Numbered from the stretch's first letter, positions 37,634 to 47,035 are shown. The stretch: DNA of 64,000 nucleotides from Elusimicrobiota bacterium (GCA_003450815.1 DMES01000077.1:135456-199455); one strand, 5' to 3'. Notes: generated by a model not told the origin, from the sequence alone. Made by a program: numbers and translations.

Positions 37634-39139
37634 ATGCTCTTCAACTCCACCCAGTTCTTGTTTTTTTTCCCCATTGTAACGGTTCTTTATTTCCTCTTGC
37701 CGCACCGGTTCCGCTGGCAGCTCCTCTTGCTGGCAAGCTGCGCTTTTTACATGGCATTTATTCCGGCTTATATTTTAATTCTGTTGGTGACGATCGTTAT
37801 CGATTACTTCGCCGCGATATTGATGGAAACGCCGGGAATTTCGCCAAAAAAGAAACGAACATTCCTTGTTGTCAGCATCTGGTCCACATGCCTGGTGCTG
37901 TTCGTGTTTAAGTATTTCGATTTCTTTGTGATAAATTACGATGCTGTCGCTTCTTTCTTCGGATGGAATCTTCACATATCAACCCTGAAAATCATCCTTC
38001 CCATCGGACTGTCGTTCCATACATTCCAGAGCCTGAGTTATGTTGTGGAGGTTTACCGCGGAAAACAAAAAGCCGAACGACATTTCGGTATTTATTCGCT
38101 TTATGTAATGTTCTACCCCCAGCTTGTCGCCGGTCCGATCGAACGCCCGCAAAATCTCCTGCACCAGTTCTACGAGGAGCATCTGTTCGATTATCAGCGG
38201 GTTACTGACGGCCTGAAGTTGATGCTCTGGGGGATGTTCAAGAAAATCGTTATCGCTGACCGGCTTGCTGTTGTAGTCAGCATGGTTTATGGCAATCCGC
38301 AGGGCTATACCGGCTGGCCGCTGATTCTGGCGACAGTCTTTTTTACCTTTCAGATCTACTGTGATTTCTCCGGCTACTCCGATGTCGCCATCGGGGCGGC
38401 ACAAGTCATGGGCTTCCGGCTAATGGACAATTTCAACCGGCCATACTTTGCGAAATCGATCGCGCAATTCTGGAGCCGCTGGCACATCTCTCTTACAACG
38501 TGGTTCAGAGACTATGTGTTTTTACCGCTATCGTACGCCGTTTCCAGAAAGATCAAATCCGACAGGGTGTGTTTGATAAAAACGGAGTTTTTAATATACA
38601 TGATCGGTATCTCTGCAACATGGCTGTTAACCGGACTTTGGCACGGCGCCAATTGGACTTATGTCGTATGGGGGGGAATCAACGGGATTTATTTGATCTT
38701 TTCGCTTGGGACCCAGAGAATCAGGCAGTCCCTTTGCAAGGCCATCCATCTCAAGCGATACCCGACTTTTCATAAGTACCTGCGCATAGGATTGACTTTC
38801 TCATTAGTTAACATCGCCTGGATTTTTTTCAGGGCATCCAGTATTCCGGATGCATGGTACATTCTGACACACTTGTTTCAAGGATTACATTCCGGCTTTA
38901 AACCAGTTGGCCTTGGCCAGCTCCTTCAACTGGGATTAACCCGGCAAGGATTATGTATCGCAATGCTTTCCATCGGGTTTATGGAACTGATTCATTTTAT
39001 CCAGAGACATCGTAGCATCCGGCACATGTTGACAGAAAAACCTATTTGGTTCAGGTGGGCGGTCTACTACGCACTGGTGTTTGGGATTGTGTTGTTTGGG
39101 ATATTTAGCGAACGTCAGTTTATTTACTTCCAGTTTTAA
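37634..39139 (+). CDS. MBOAT O-acyltransferase (AlgI/DltB-like)
   Basis: A 501-residue membrane protein of the MBOAT family, which carries acyl groups across the inner membrane for glycan acylation. It begins with MLFNSTQFLFFFP, a usual AlgI-type start, and has about ten membrane helices. Family motifs are LPIGLSFHTFQSLSYVVEVYRG, FWSRWHISLTTWFRDYVF and LTGLWHGANWTYVVWGG with the active-site His337. The next gene, a periplasmic SGNH-like protein, begins 11 bases later. Together they resemble the AlgI-AlgJ/X type of O-acetylation system. Confidence 0.92.
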   Translation: MLFNSTQFLFFFPIVTVLYFLLPHRFRWQLLLLASCAFYMAFIPAYILILLVTIVIDYFAAILMETPGISPKKKRTFLVVSIWSTCLVLFVFKYFDFFVINYDAVASFFGWNLHISTLKIILPIGLSFHTFQSLSYVVEVYRGKQKAERHFGIYSLYVMFYPQLVAGPIERPQNLLHQFYEEHLFDYQRVTDGLKLMLWGMFKKIVIADRLAVVVSMVYGNPQGYTGWPLILATVFFTFQIYCDFSGYSDVAIGAAQVMGFRLMDNFNRPYFAKSIAQFWSRWHISLTTWFRDYVFLPLSYAVSRKIKSDRVCLIKTEFLIYMIGISATWLLTGLWHGANWTYVVWGGINGIYLIFSLGTQRIRQSLCKAIHLKRYPTFHKYLRIGLTFSLVNIAWIFFRASSIPDAWYILTHLFQGLHSGFKPVGLGQLLQLGLTRQGLCIAMLSIGFMELIHFIQRHRSIRHMLTEKPIWFRWAVYYALVFGIVLFGIFSERQFIYFQF

Positions 39140-39150
39140 ATGGGTGAACA

Positions 39151-40131
39151 ATGAGACGTTTTATTATAAAACTTTTAATTTTCCTGGCCCCGATCTTTGT
39201 TGTATTGGCCTGCGCGGAAATCCGGCTTGGTAAAGTGAAAAACAGTTACAACACCAAGCTGGCTTTACTGAAAAATATTCCGGGATGCGAGGCGCTGTTC
39301 CTGGGGTCCTCGCATGCATTGCGCGCATTTAACCCGGAATTTTTTAGCCATCAAAGCTTCAACATGGGAAACACAAGCCAATCTCTGTACCATGATTCCC
39401 GGATATTAATGCGCTTCGCTCCAATTCTGCCGAAACTGAAAGTTGTCGTCTTTCCCATTTCTTACTTCTCGTTGGAATATAACCTTGAGACGGCACTTGA
39501 ATCATGGCGCACATTCTTCTATCGGCAATATTATGGAATTCCCGCCAATAACTGGGCGATGCGGTGCGATATTAGAAATTACAGCAAGGTGGCATTGTAT
39601 GGTCAAAATGCGATTAGCAACCAAATATTTTATTTTATAGATGCTCTCTTGCCGATATCTGCCAAGGGTTTGCTTCGTGCAGACAGCACTAGAGATTTAC
39701 CGCTTCCCAATCTTTCCGCCAACGGTTGGATGCCATGTGAAGGCGCATGGTTGCCTATTGACAAAACAGGGAAGTATTTTGTTGAGCAGCATCATAATGT
39801 AATGAGAGAAAAATTTCGTCAAAGTAATATTCGCTATTTAAGAAAAAGTATTGAGTTCTCTCTCCAACGAGGAATAACCCCAATGCTTGTAACGCTTCCT
39901 GTTTCTTACACATATTCAAACCATATTGACAAAAGCAAGTATCTTTGGATGCAGGAACGCATTCGGGGTCTTTGCACAGAATACCATATACGATACCTGA
40001 ATTATTTTACCGACCGCCGGTTCGGACCTGAGGATTTTAGCGATCCCGACCACCTGAATTCAAAAGGGTCAGAGAAGCTTAGCAGGATCCTTAATAAGGA
40101 AATATCCCCGGTAATAACGGACGGCAAATAA
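39151..40131 (+). CDS. Membrane-anchored SGNH-like acyltransferase partner of the MBOAT protein
   Basis: A 326-residue protein with an N-terminal hydrophobic anchor (about residues 5-22). The SGNH-type block is LGSSH (residues 51-55, probable nucleophile Ser53), and the late catalytic pair is in DPDHLNSKG (Asp298, His301). The layout resembles the periplasmic partners of MBOAT O-acetyltransferases. It follows the MBOAT gene by 11 bases. This gene is more AT-rich than the MBOAT gene, especially in its second half. Acylation of the polysaccharide is the likely role; the acyl group is unknown. Confidence 0.72.
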   Translation: MRRFIIKLLIFLAPIFVVLACAEIRLGKVKNSYNTKLALLKNIPGCEALFLGSSHALRAFNPEFFSHQSFNMGNTSQSLYHDSRILMRFAPILPKLKVVVFPISYFSLEYNLETALESWRTFFYRQYYGIPANNWAMRCDIRNYSKVALYGQNAISNQIFYFIDALLPISAKGLLRADSTRDLPLPNLSANGWMPCEGAWLPIDKTGKYFVEQHHNVMREKFRQSNIRYLRKSIEFSLQRGITPMLVTLPVSYTYSNHIDKSKYLWMQERIRGLCTEYHIRYLNYFTDRRFGPEDFSDPDHLNSKGSEKLSRILNKEISPVITDGK

Positions 40132-40265
40132 TTTGTGCCGCACATAAGATTCCAATAGGCTTTCCCTCCGCCTTCAGTCTATCCGCAAGAAAGATCCCAT
40201 TTCTGCTTCCGCAGCGGTTTAAGCCTGCGCCATCTGTCAGATACGGTGCCCCATTTTAAAATTAG

Positions 40266-40271
40266 TATAAT
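40266..40271 (+). promoter_or_regulatory. Candidate -10 box for an internal promoter of the polysaccharide locus
   Basis: TATAAT in the context TTAGTATAATA lies in a 214-base gap (40132-40345), one of the larger gaps in the locus. The same context occurs at 792-802. It probably starts a new transcript at the epimerase gene. No clear -35 box. Confidence 0.45.
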
Positions 40272-40345
40272 ATATGTTATAAATAGCGCTGTGTTTGGGT
40301 TGAAAGGGGACTAAAGTCTTATATTTTTGTCCTTTTTTCAGAATT

Positions 40346-41281
40346 ATGGATAAAATAATTATTCTTGGCGGCAGCGGTTTCGTGGGCAAAAATGTTTGCG
40401 AAGCTCTTAAAGATAGCGGTTTGGACTACCAGGTCGTTTCACGGGCAACCGGCATTGATCTCAGGGACAGCGCTCCCTTGCAAGCCCTGCTTGCCGAGAT
40501 AAAGCCTGACTATATAGTTAACTGCGCGGCCCACGTGGGCAGCCTTAACTATGTTACCGAGAAAGCGGCAGATATAATTTCCGACAATACCCGCATGATC
40601 CTGGCTATGTATGACGCGCTGTCAAAAAGTGCTGTCCGGGCGGTTGTGATCAATCCTATCGCCAACTGCGCCTATCCCGGCAAAGCCGATTCGTATGTTG
40701 AGGATCAGTGGCAGGATGGGGCGGCACATCGTTCAGTTCTGCCTTACGGGGCCGCTAAGCGGTTGTTATGGGCAATGGGCGAATGTTATGCCATGCAGCA
40801 TGGCATACAATCCATTAATTTGCTGGTGCCGAATATGTACGGCCCTTACGATTCCACCGATCCCAATAAAGCCCATGCTTTGAACGCCCTGGTTTCCAAG
40901 TTTGTTAAGGCGCGCCGGATGGATCAAAAAACCATTGAGATCTGGGGAACCGGTATTGCCATCCGCGAGTGGCTCTATGCCAAGGATTTTGGCAGGATCG
41001 TGGCGCATATCCTTACCCACCCCAGGATGGTCGGTTTAACCGAGCCGGTCAATATCGCGCAGAACTTCGGCTTAAGCGTACGGGAGCTGGTGGACATTAT
41101 TAATTCCAATTTTGCCTCCTCCTTTGATATTAAGTATGACCCGTCAAAACCTGACGGCGCCCTTAAAAAAGTCATGGATGACAGAAAGTTCCTGAAAGTC
41201 TTCCCCGGTTTTGTTTTCACGCCCCAAAGCGAAGGGATACGGAACACAATCAGCTACTATGAGTCGGTGTACCCTTACTAA
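40346..41281 (+). CDS. NAD-dependent sugar epimerase/reductase (GDP-fucose synthase-like)
   Basis: A 311-residue extended SDR enzyme. The NAD(P)-binding motif is ILGGSGFVGKNV (residues 5-16). The catalytic YxxxK is Tyr134/Lys138 in PYGAAKRL. The ending TPQSEGIRNTISYY resembles GDP-fucose synthase relatives. The usual catalytic serine (in LGSSCxYP) is replaced: this protein reads PIANCAYP, with Asn107. The reaction may therefore differ from the standard epimerisation-reduction, or the protein may be a subfamily with another catalytic residue. It begins after the candidate promoter at 40266. A more standard relative is at 44934-45863. Confidence 0.8.
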   Translation: MDKIIILGGSGFVGKNVCEALKDSGLDYQVVSRATGIDLRDSAPLQALLAEIKPDYIVNCAAHVGSLNYVTEKAADIISDNTRMILAMYDALSKSAVRAVVINPIANCAYPGKADSYVEDQWQDGAAHRSVLPYGAAKRLLWAMGECYAMQHGIQSINLLVPNMYGPYDSTDPNKAHALNALVSKFVKARRMDQKTIEIWGTGIAIREWLYAKDFGRIVAHILTHPRMVGLTEPVNIAQNFGLSVRELVDIINSNFASSFDIKYDPSKPDGALKKVMDDRKFLKVFPGFVFTPQSEGIRNTISYYESVYPY

Positions 41282-41285
41282 AAAC

Positions 41286-42173
41286 ATGAGCGATGTGCTT
41301 TACCGGGCAGTTTCGCGTGCCGATATTCCACGGCTTGTTGAGCTTTTTAACGCGCAGTACGCGCGCAAGAAGGATGAGGCCTACTTTGTCTGGCAGTATT
41401 TTGAAAGCGCCTGGCCTACTGTTATGATGGGCGCCGAGGTCAACGGCCGCTTGGAGGGGGTTTTCGGGCTGCAAAGACGCTTATTGACAGACGGCACGGC
41501 AATCGGCCAGGCTATTGATCTTTTGATAGCTCCGCAGTTCAGGGGCAAGGGTGTGTTCGCAGAGCTTGGAAGGCTTGCCGTCTCCTGTTTCGCTGATCTG
41601 AAGGCCTTATGTGTATTTCCAAATCTCAATGGCCGGAATGCCTGTGAGAAAAACCTGGGGTGGAAGGTCCTTGGAAAAATTGACTCGCTTGAGCTTTCCT
41701 CTTTAGCGACGGATGCGTGTCCTGTGGATACTCATTCTATTGTGGATGAGAACTTAAAACAATTCGAATACGGCGGCAGCACCCTTGCCTGGAGATTCTG
41801 TGATAAGGCCAGCTACCGGTACGAATACATCCGCACCGGGAAAGAGGATTTCGCAATAACAAAAATATTTGTGGACCCTGTCAGCGGAAAACGATATGGC
41901 GATATAGTTAATTTTTCATGCGACATGCGAGATCCGGACGCGATTAGCGCGGTGTTTTTAGAAGCTGTTAAATATCTTTTCCGATTAAAAGTGGAAAGCG
42001 TAACCACCTGGGCATTACCGCACACTAATTTGTTCCATGTGCTGAAGGGCCTTGGCTTCACATCAAAGGCGCAGGAGCGCTATTTTTGCGTTAAAGTGCT
42101 GGACAGCCGCCAGGAGTTCCTTTATGGCTTTGAAAACTGGCACCTGGTGCAATCCGACGCGGAGATTTATTAG
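41286..42173 (+). CDS. GNAT-family N-acyltransferase
   Basis: A 295-residue protein with an N-terminal GNAT domain. The acyl-CoA binding motif is LIAPQFRGKGVFAELGRLA (about residues 82-100). The rest has a second GNAT-like half (YGDIVNFSCDMRDPDAI to VTTWALPHTNLFHVLKGLGF). Such long GNAT proteins in glycan loci often acylate amino sugars. I chose the ATG at 41286, four bases after the previous stop; a longer frame overlaps the epimerase gene heavily and is unlikely. It ends one base before the next ATG. Confidence 0.75.
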   Translation: MSDVLYRAVSRADIPRLVELFNAQYARKKDEAYFVWQYFESAWPTVMMGAEVNGRLEGVFGLQRRLLTDGTAIGQAIDLLIAPQFRGKGVFAELGRLAVSCFADLKALCVFPNLNGRNACEKNLGWKVLGKIDSLELSSLATDACPVDTHSIVDENLKQFEYGGSTLAWRFCDKASYRYEYIRTGKEDFAITKIFVDPVSGKRYGDIVNFSCDMRDPDAISAVFLEAVKYLFRLKVESVTTWALPHTNLFHVLKGLGFTSKAQERYFCVKVLDSRQEFLYGFENWHLVQSDAEIY

Positions 42174-43298
42174 ATGATAAGATCTTTGGCGATAAGAGGC
42201 CGGAACTTTTTTAACAGGGTCAGGTGGAAACTTCACCCCTATAACATCACAAACCCTTGTTTCCCTTCCGCCTCAGGGAAATTAACCAAACCTCTCCTGA
42301 TTACGTGCGGAAAGGGATTTGACCAATCCAAGCCGACGGCGGGAACATTGTGGCCGATCGGGCTGGCTCGCGGGTGGGCGGATGTCTGCGGGCCCGCAAA
42401 ACTTGTGCCGGACTGCGATATTATCAGGGAAATTGACAAGTGGGATAACCCCGCTGTCTTTATGTCGATATACAATCTTTTGTCTTTAGACGATAACCAG
42501 TGCAGAAAACTGCGGGAGGTTGATCTGTTCGTTTATATACAGATGCATCCATCCAGGCTGAAGGATTTTCAAAAGCATTCCTTATTGCTCCAATCTGATA
42601 TTAATGCCGTTACGGATTCATACAACAGGATATTGCTTGCCCAGCCGAAGTTTTTCTGGAATTCCGCGGGCACACGAAGCCTGCATTGGACACAGGAATG
42701 GATAAATGAAGGGCTTAAGTGGGAGCCGCTTTATTTTGCCGCCGATCCCTATCGATATTATCCGGAGCCGAACCGTGAAAATTTCGGGCACATAAAAATG
42801 GCTTATGTGGGAGGGTACTGGCCGGAAAAAGCCCTGGGTTTTGACCAATATCTGCGTCCCTGGGAAGAGATTCTTAATTTGTATGGCGTGGATGCGTGGC
42901 CCTACAAGCATTATCAGGGCAGAATTGATGAGGTGACTGAACGGAACATCTATTCAACGGCCGGTTTAATACCCCTGGTGACATCTCCGGCCGGATGGGA
43001 TATGGGGGAACTGACCGAGCGGTATTTTAAAACGCCCGCCTGCAAAGCTTTTTGTATCTCGGATCATAATCCTTCCGTGCGCGAAGCTTTCAACAAAGAT
43101 GAATTGCTTATGGCGGAAAGCCCGGAGCATTTCCACGAGCTGGTGCGCGAGATGCTGAAAGGAAAGATAGATACCGGTCATTGGAGAGAGAAGACTTTTA
43201 ATGCAGTTATGGCCAAGCATCTCTATAAGCACAGGGCGCTTCAGATCTTAAAAGCCCTTGAAAAAAGTGACGGGTTTTTAATTAATTCCGCAGCGTAA
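42174..43298 (+). CDS. CgeB-like glycosyltransferase family protein
   Basis: A 374-residue protein resembling CgeB/GT1-like glycosyltransferases. The C-terminal half has YGVDAWPYKHYQGRID, then RYFKTPACKAFCISDHNPSV and a closing helix (HFHELVREML). This is the pattern of CgeB-type C-terminal domains, in which a short PAC-like stretch precedes a binding-site aspartate or histidine. The N-terminal half (LITCGKGFDQSKPTAGTLWPIGLARGW) is less typical. No membrane helix is present. It follows the GNAT gene with no gap. The donor and acceptor are unknown. Confidence 0.62.
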   Translation: MIRSLAIRGRNFFNRVRWKLHPYNITNPCFPSASGKLTKPLLITCGKGFDQSKPTAGTLWPIGLARGWADVCGPAKLVPDCDIIREIDKWDNPAVFMSIYNLLSLDDNQCRKLREVDLFVYIQMHPSRLKDFQKHSLLLQSDINAVTDSYNRILLAQPKFFWNSAGTRSLHWTQEWINEGLKWEPLYFAADPYRYYPEPNRENFGHIKMAYVGGYWPEKALGFDQYLRPWEEILNLYGVDAWPYKHYQGRIDEVTERNIYSTAGLIPLVTSPAGWDMGELTERYFKTPACKAFCISDHNPSVREAFNKDELLMAESPEHFHELVREMLKGKIDTGHWREKTFNAVMAKHLYKHRALQILKALEKSDGFLINSAA

Positions 43299-43316
43299 AA
43301 GGTATAAGGTAACCTG

Positions 43317-44834
43317 ATGGCAAAACGTATATTGCTGATAGCAAGTAGTTTTGAGGAAGTTCCTTCTATTGCGTCCAAAGGTGTGGATACACGATTGAGC
43401 ATCAAATTGACGGACCTTTCGCACTATCCTCTGGGCTTGGGTTATGTCTACTCATACCTTGAGGCGGCGGGACATGAAGTGAGAAGTCTGTGGATGAACA
43501 ATCATCCATTTGAAGTGTGTCTTAAAAGTACAATCGAAACCATAAACCGATTTAAGCCAGCTATCATTGGGTTGCAGATAATGACTGCAAATAGGACAAG
43601 CAGTTACAGGTTAATTGAGTATATACACCAGCATTACCCGGATATCCAACTGGTGATTGGAGGCATACACGCTACCGTGATGTATAAGCAGCTGGTTTTG
43701 AAATACCCGTTTATTATAGTGGTGACAGGAGAGGGGGAGCTTACTTTCGCGGAACTTGCGGAGAAACTTCCCGGAGCAAATGCCCAATGGGACGACATAA
43801 AAGGCATAGCATTCTATCGTGACAATGGCGTGGTTTCAACCCAGCCTCGTGAACTGATCGAAGATCTTGACGCTCTGCCGTTCCCTAAACACGAGGCCTT
43901 TTTTGATCCTCAAAGGACATACGGCTGCATTGTCACCTCAAGAGGATGTCCGTTTTCTTGCAGTTTTTGCTGTCTGGAAGCCATCACCCGCCGGAAGGTA
44001 AGAATGCGCAGCGTTGCCAATGTCATGGCGGAAATTGAATTCATGATCAAAACATTTCCGCGGATGCGAATGCTGTTTATACACGACGACACTTTTTTTC
44101 TTGATAACAAGCGTGTGATAGAATTCTGCGATGAGGTGGTTAGAAGGGGGATCAAGCTTGATTTTATATGTTCGGGAAGAGTTAAACCGCTCAGCGCAGA
44201 GATGATACGCAAACTGGAGCAGGCTAATTTCAAGAAAGTCCTGCTGGGGTTGGAGAGCGGAGATGAAGGCGTTCTTAAGGCGTGCAGAAAAGGCATTACC
44301 CTTGACGATGTTGTCAACGCTTTTCAACTATTCGCGCGGTCTTCAATAGATGTGTATGCTTTCCTTATCGTCGGTTTGCCCGGAGAGAATGAAACAACTG
44401 TTGCTAATACCATAAAACTGATTAAGCGGTTGCAGAAAATCAAATACATCTATTACGACAACTTTTCAACGCTTACTGTTTATCCCGGCACTGATGTGTA
44501 TGAGATGACTAAACGGGCCGGGGTTCTAAACGATGACTTTTGGCTTTCCGATAAGCTTACGCCGCTTTATACTCTTGAAAATAGCCCTGAGCAGCTGCTT
44601 GAGCTGAGAGAAATACTTTTGAATCACATCTCCCTGGATCGGTTCTTCACGCTGCCGGGGTTTAAAGCCCAGGTCGGAATGCTGCCGTATATCGCCCCAT
44701 ATGTGTTGAGGTATGTTTTGCCTCTCAAGCTCCTTAGACTGGCGGTGTGGATTTTGCGGCCGCTTCTGCCGGCAAGGCTTTATAATAAGGTCAGATCGCT
44801 GTATAGGTCGTTCTTTAATTTAGCAGACAACTGA
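43317..44834 (+). CDS. B12-binding-domain radical SAM protein
   Basis: A 505-residue relative of the protein at 33691-35079. The N-terminal cobalamin-type domain has LVIGGIHATVMYKQL and VVTGEGELTFAELAE. The radical SAM cysteines are Cys211, Cys215 and Cys218 (GCPFSCSFC). It continues with FIHDDTFFLDN, VLLGLESGDEGVL and LTVYPGTDVYEM. The C-terminal 60 residues are hydrophobic and basic (YIAPYVLRYVLPLKLLRLAVWILRP), perhaps a membrane-bound tail. The presence of two such proteins in one glycan locus suggests at least two radical steps, for example C-methylation. The reaction is unknown. Confidence 0.87.
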   Translation: MAKRILLIASSFEEVPSIASKGVDTRLSIKLTDLSHYPLGLGYVYSYLEAAGHEVRSLWMNNHPFEVCLKSTIETINRFKPAIIGLQIMTANRTSSYRLIEYIHQHYPDIQLVIGGIHATVMYKQLVLKYPFIIVVTGEGELTFAELAEKLPGANAQWDDIKGIAFYRDNGVVSTQPRELIEDLDALPFPKHEAFFDPQRTYGCIVTSRGCPFSCSFCCLEAITRRKVRMRSVANVMAEIEFMIKTFPRMRMLFIHDDTFFLDNKRVIEFCDEVVRRGIKLDFICSGRVKPLSAEMIRKLEQANFKKVLLGLESGDEGVLKACRKGITLDDVVNAFQLFARSSIDVYAFLIVGLPGENETTVANTIKLIKRLQKIKYIYYDNFSTLTVYPGTDVYEMTKRAGVLNDDFWLSDKLTPLYTLENSPEQLLELREILLNHISLDRFFTLPGFKAQVGMLPYIAPYVLRYVLPLKLLRLAVWILRPLLPARLYNKVRSLYRSFFNLADN

Positions 44835-44933
44835 AATTACGGGAAGCGGCGTGTGAAAGCAGCTATTATGCAAACCTGCATCCGGCCTTGGCGCCAGTAG
44901 ATCAAAAGGTCGCATGACAAGGAACAAGAAAAA

Positions 44934-45863
44934 ATGAAGGTTCTTCTTTTTGGCGGCTCAGGTATGGTGGGACACAGCTTCCTTGAGCATCCTTTGGCAG
45001 CTAAACTGGAAGTATTTTCTCCGGACAGATCGGAGGTTGACCTTTTTGATTATCCGGCCGTAAAAGCTTATATTGAAAGGATCAAACCCGATATTATTAT
45101 AAATGCCGCGGCCCGGGTAGGCGGCATACACGCCAATATTGCGCGGCCGGTAGCTTTTCTGCTTGAGAATCTGGATATAGGGCGCAATCTGGTTTGGGCG
45201 GCCCGTAACTGCGGCGTTAAAAAACTTATCAATTTGGGCAGCTCCTGCATGTATCCGCGCAACGCTCTAAACCCGCTTAAGGAAGAGATGATATTACAGG
45301 GAGAGTTTGAACCTACAAATGAAGGGTACGCGCTTTCAAAAACGGTGATTTCACGCCTTTGCTCCTATATCTCGAAAGAAACCCCGGAATTTAGCTATAA
45401 AACCCTTATCCCCTGTAATCTCTATGGCCGCTGGGATAAATTTTCCCCGGAACATTCACACCTGGTCCCTGCGGTTATCAGAAAGCTGCATCTGGCCAAA
45501 ATTAACGGAGAAAAAACCGTGGAAATCTGGGGCGATGGCGCTGCAAGGCGAGAATTTATGTATGCGGGCGATGTCGCAGACTGTATTCACAGGGCCATAA
45601 TTAATTTTGACAGTTTGCCGGAACTGATGAACGTTGGCCCCGGCAGCGACTATTCCGTTAACGATTATTATCAAACCGTGGCAGAAGTTGTCGGGTACAC
45701 CGGCGCCTTCACGCATGACCTGTCCAAGCCGGAGGGAATGAAACAGAAATTAATAGACATAACCCGCATGTCCGCCTGGGGCTGGCGGCCCGGCACAACG
45801 TTAAAAGAAGGCGTAAAAGCCTCCTATGATTTTTTTAAGACTTTCCGAGGAGATGCGAAATGA
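44934..45863 (+). CDS. GDP-L-fucose synthase-like (or ColC-like) epimerase/reductase
   Basis: A 309-residue extended SDR enzyme. The NADP-binding motif is LLFGGSGMVGHSF. Catalytic motifs are INLGSSCMYPRNA (Ser104) and NEGYALSKTV (YxxxK). The substrate region PCNLYGRWDKFSPEHSHLVPAVIRK and the ending GWRPGTTLKEGVK are typical of GDP-fucose synthase. It overlaps the next gene (a His188 DegT protein of ColD type) by 4 bases. ColC, which finishes GDP-colitose, belongs to the same family, so the enzyme could make GDP-fucose or GDP-colitose. The 99-base gap before it (44835-44933) holds no gene. Confidence 0.85.
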   Translation: MKVLLFGGSGMVGHSFLEHPLAAKLEVFSPDRSEVDLFDYPAVKAYIERIKPDIIINAAARVGGIHANIARPVAFLLENLDIGRNLVWAARNCGVKKLINLGSSCMYPRNALNPLKEEMILQGEFEPTNEGYALSKTVISRLCSYISKETPEFSYKTLIPCNLYGRWDKFSPEHSHLVPAVIRKLHLAKINGEKTVEIWGDGAARREFMYAGDVADCIHRAIINFDSLPELMNVGPGSDYSVNDYYQTVAEVVGYTGAFTHDLSKPEGMKQKLIDITRMSAWGWRPGTTLKEGVKASYDFFKTFRGDAK

Positions 45864-47035
45864 TCCCGCTGATGAAAAATTGTTTTCTTAACGAACACGA
45901 AACCAAAAAAGCTCTGGCGGATTTTCTTCTGCGTACCGGCCATTTAAGCATGGGAGAGAAATGCCTTGAATTTGAACGGGAGTTTGCAAAGGTTCAGGGC
46001 CGCAAGCACTGCGTGCTTTTTAACAGCGGCGCCAGCGCCAATCTGGCCCTTTTGCAGGCTCTTAAAAATATGGGCCGCCTTAAAGACGGTTCCACGGTCG
46101 GTTTTTCCGCCCTTACCTGGTCCACCAATGTAATGCCCATCATTCAGCTTGGCATGAAGCCTGTGCCTGTTGACTGCCGGCCCGATACTCTTAACTCAAT
46201 GGCCGCCAATCTTGCCGACACGCTAAAAAAGGTAAAGCTGGACGCGTTCTTTATAACCAATGCCCTCGGTTTTGCCGGGGACCTGGGGGAGATAAGGGCG
46301 CTTTGCGGCAAAAAGGGCATTATACTTCTTGAGGATAATTGCGAATCGCTCGGCACCGTTCTTCCTGGCGGGAAAACCGGCAACTTCGGAATAGCTTCAA
46401 CCTTCTCTTTTTTTGTGGCGCATCATATGTCCACCATTGAGGGGGGCGCGTGCTGCACGGATGACCATGACCTTGAAGAAATGCTGCGCATGACCCGCGC
46501 CAACGGCTGGGACCGGAACCTGGGCGTTAGCAGCCAGCGGAAACTCAGGGATAAATACGCCATAAAAAGCGAGTTTGAGGCTAAATACACGTTCTACGAC
46601 CTGGCCTTCAACCTTCGCCCCACTGAAATAACCGGCTTTATAGGCCTTACCCAGCTTAACTACCTGGCCGAAAACTGCGCGGTACGGCAGAAAAATTACC
46701 TTAAGCTGGAGAAAGAGGTTAAAAATAACCCTGATCTTATTGCGCTTAACCGGGGACATATCTCTTTTCTCTCAAGCTTCGCTTTTCCGGTTATATGCAA
46801 AACAAAGGAATTAAGGCCCAAATATATGGAGCAGTTTTCAGGTGATGGAGTTGAAATACGGCCTGTCATAGCAGGCAATATGCAGCATCAGCCGTTCTAT
46901 GCCAAATATGTAAAAGAAACCTACCCGCTGCCGGGGGCTGACTTTCTGCATGAATGCGGTTTTTACTGCGGTAATTACCCGGAGCTAAATGCGGCGGACC
47001 TGGACATGCTTAAGAGCTGTTTGCGAAGGTATTAA
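45860..47035 (+). CDS. DegT-family PLP protein with His188 in place of lysine (ColD/RfbH-like 3-dehydratase)
   Basis: A 391-residue DegT-fold protein. In the PLP-lysine motif the sequence reads FSFFVAHHMSTIEGGA: His188 stands where aminotransferases have lysine. In ColD (GDP-4-keto-6-deoxymannose 3-dehydratase), and similarly in RfbH, histidine replaces this lysine and the enzyme removes the 3-hydroxyl instead of transferring an amino group. Four other DegT genes in this window keep the lysine. Together with the adjacent Fcl/ColC-like gene and a downstream GT11 fucosyltransferase, it suggests a 3,6-dideoxyhexose, possibly GDP-colitose. The start overlaps the previous stop (ATGA). Confidence 0.82.
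   Translation: MIPLMKNCFLNEHETKKALADFLLRTGHLSMGEKCLEFEREFAKVQGRKHCVLFNSGASANLALLQALKNMGRLKDGSTVGFSALTWSTNVMPIIQLGMKPVPVDCRPDTLNSMAANLADTLKKVKLDAFFITNALGFAGDLGEIRALCGKKGIILLEDNCESLGTVLPGGKTGNFGIASTFSFFVAHHMSTIEGGACCTDDHDLEEMLRMTRANGWDRNLGVSSQRKLRDKYAIKSEFEAKYTFYDLAFNLRPTEITGFIGLTQLNYLAENCAVRQKNYLKLEKEVKNNPDLIALNRGHISFLSSFAFPVICKTKELRPKYMEQFSGDGVEIRPVIAGNMQHQPFYAKYVKETYPLPGADFLHECGFYCGNYPELNAADLDMLKSCLRRY

Noticed and set aside
45860..47035. Sugar aminotransferase
   Set aside because: The PLP lysine is replaced by His188, so transamination is unlikely; a ColD-like dehydratase fits better.
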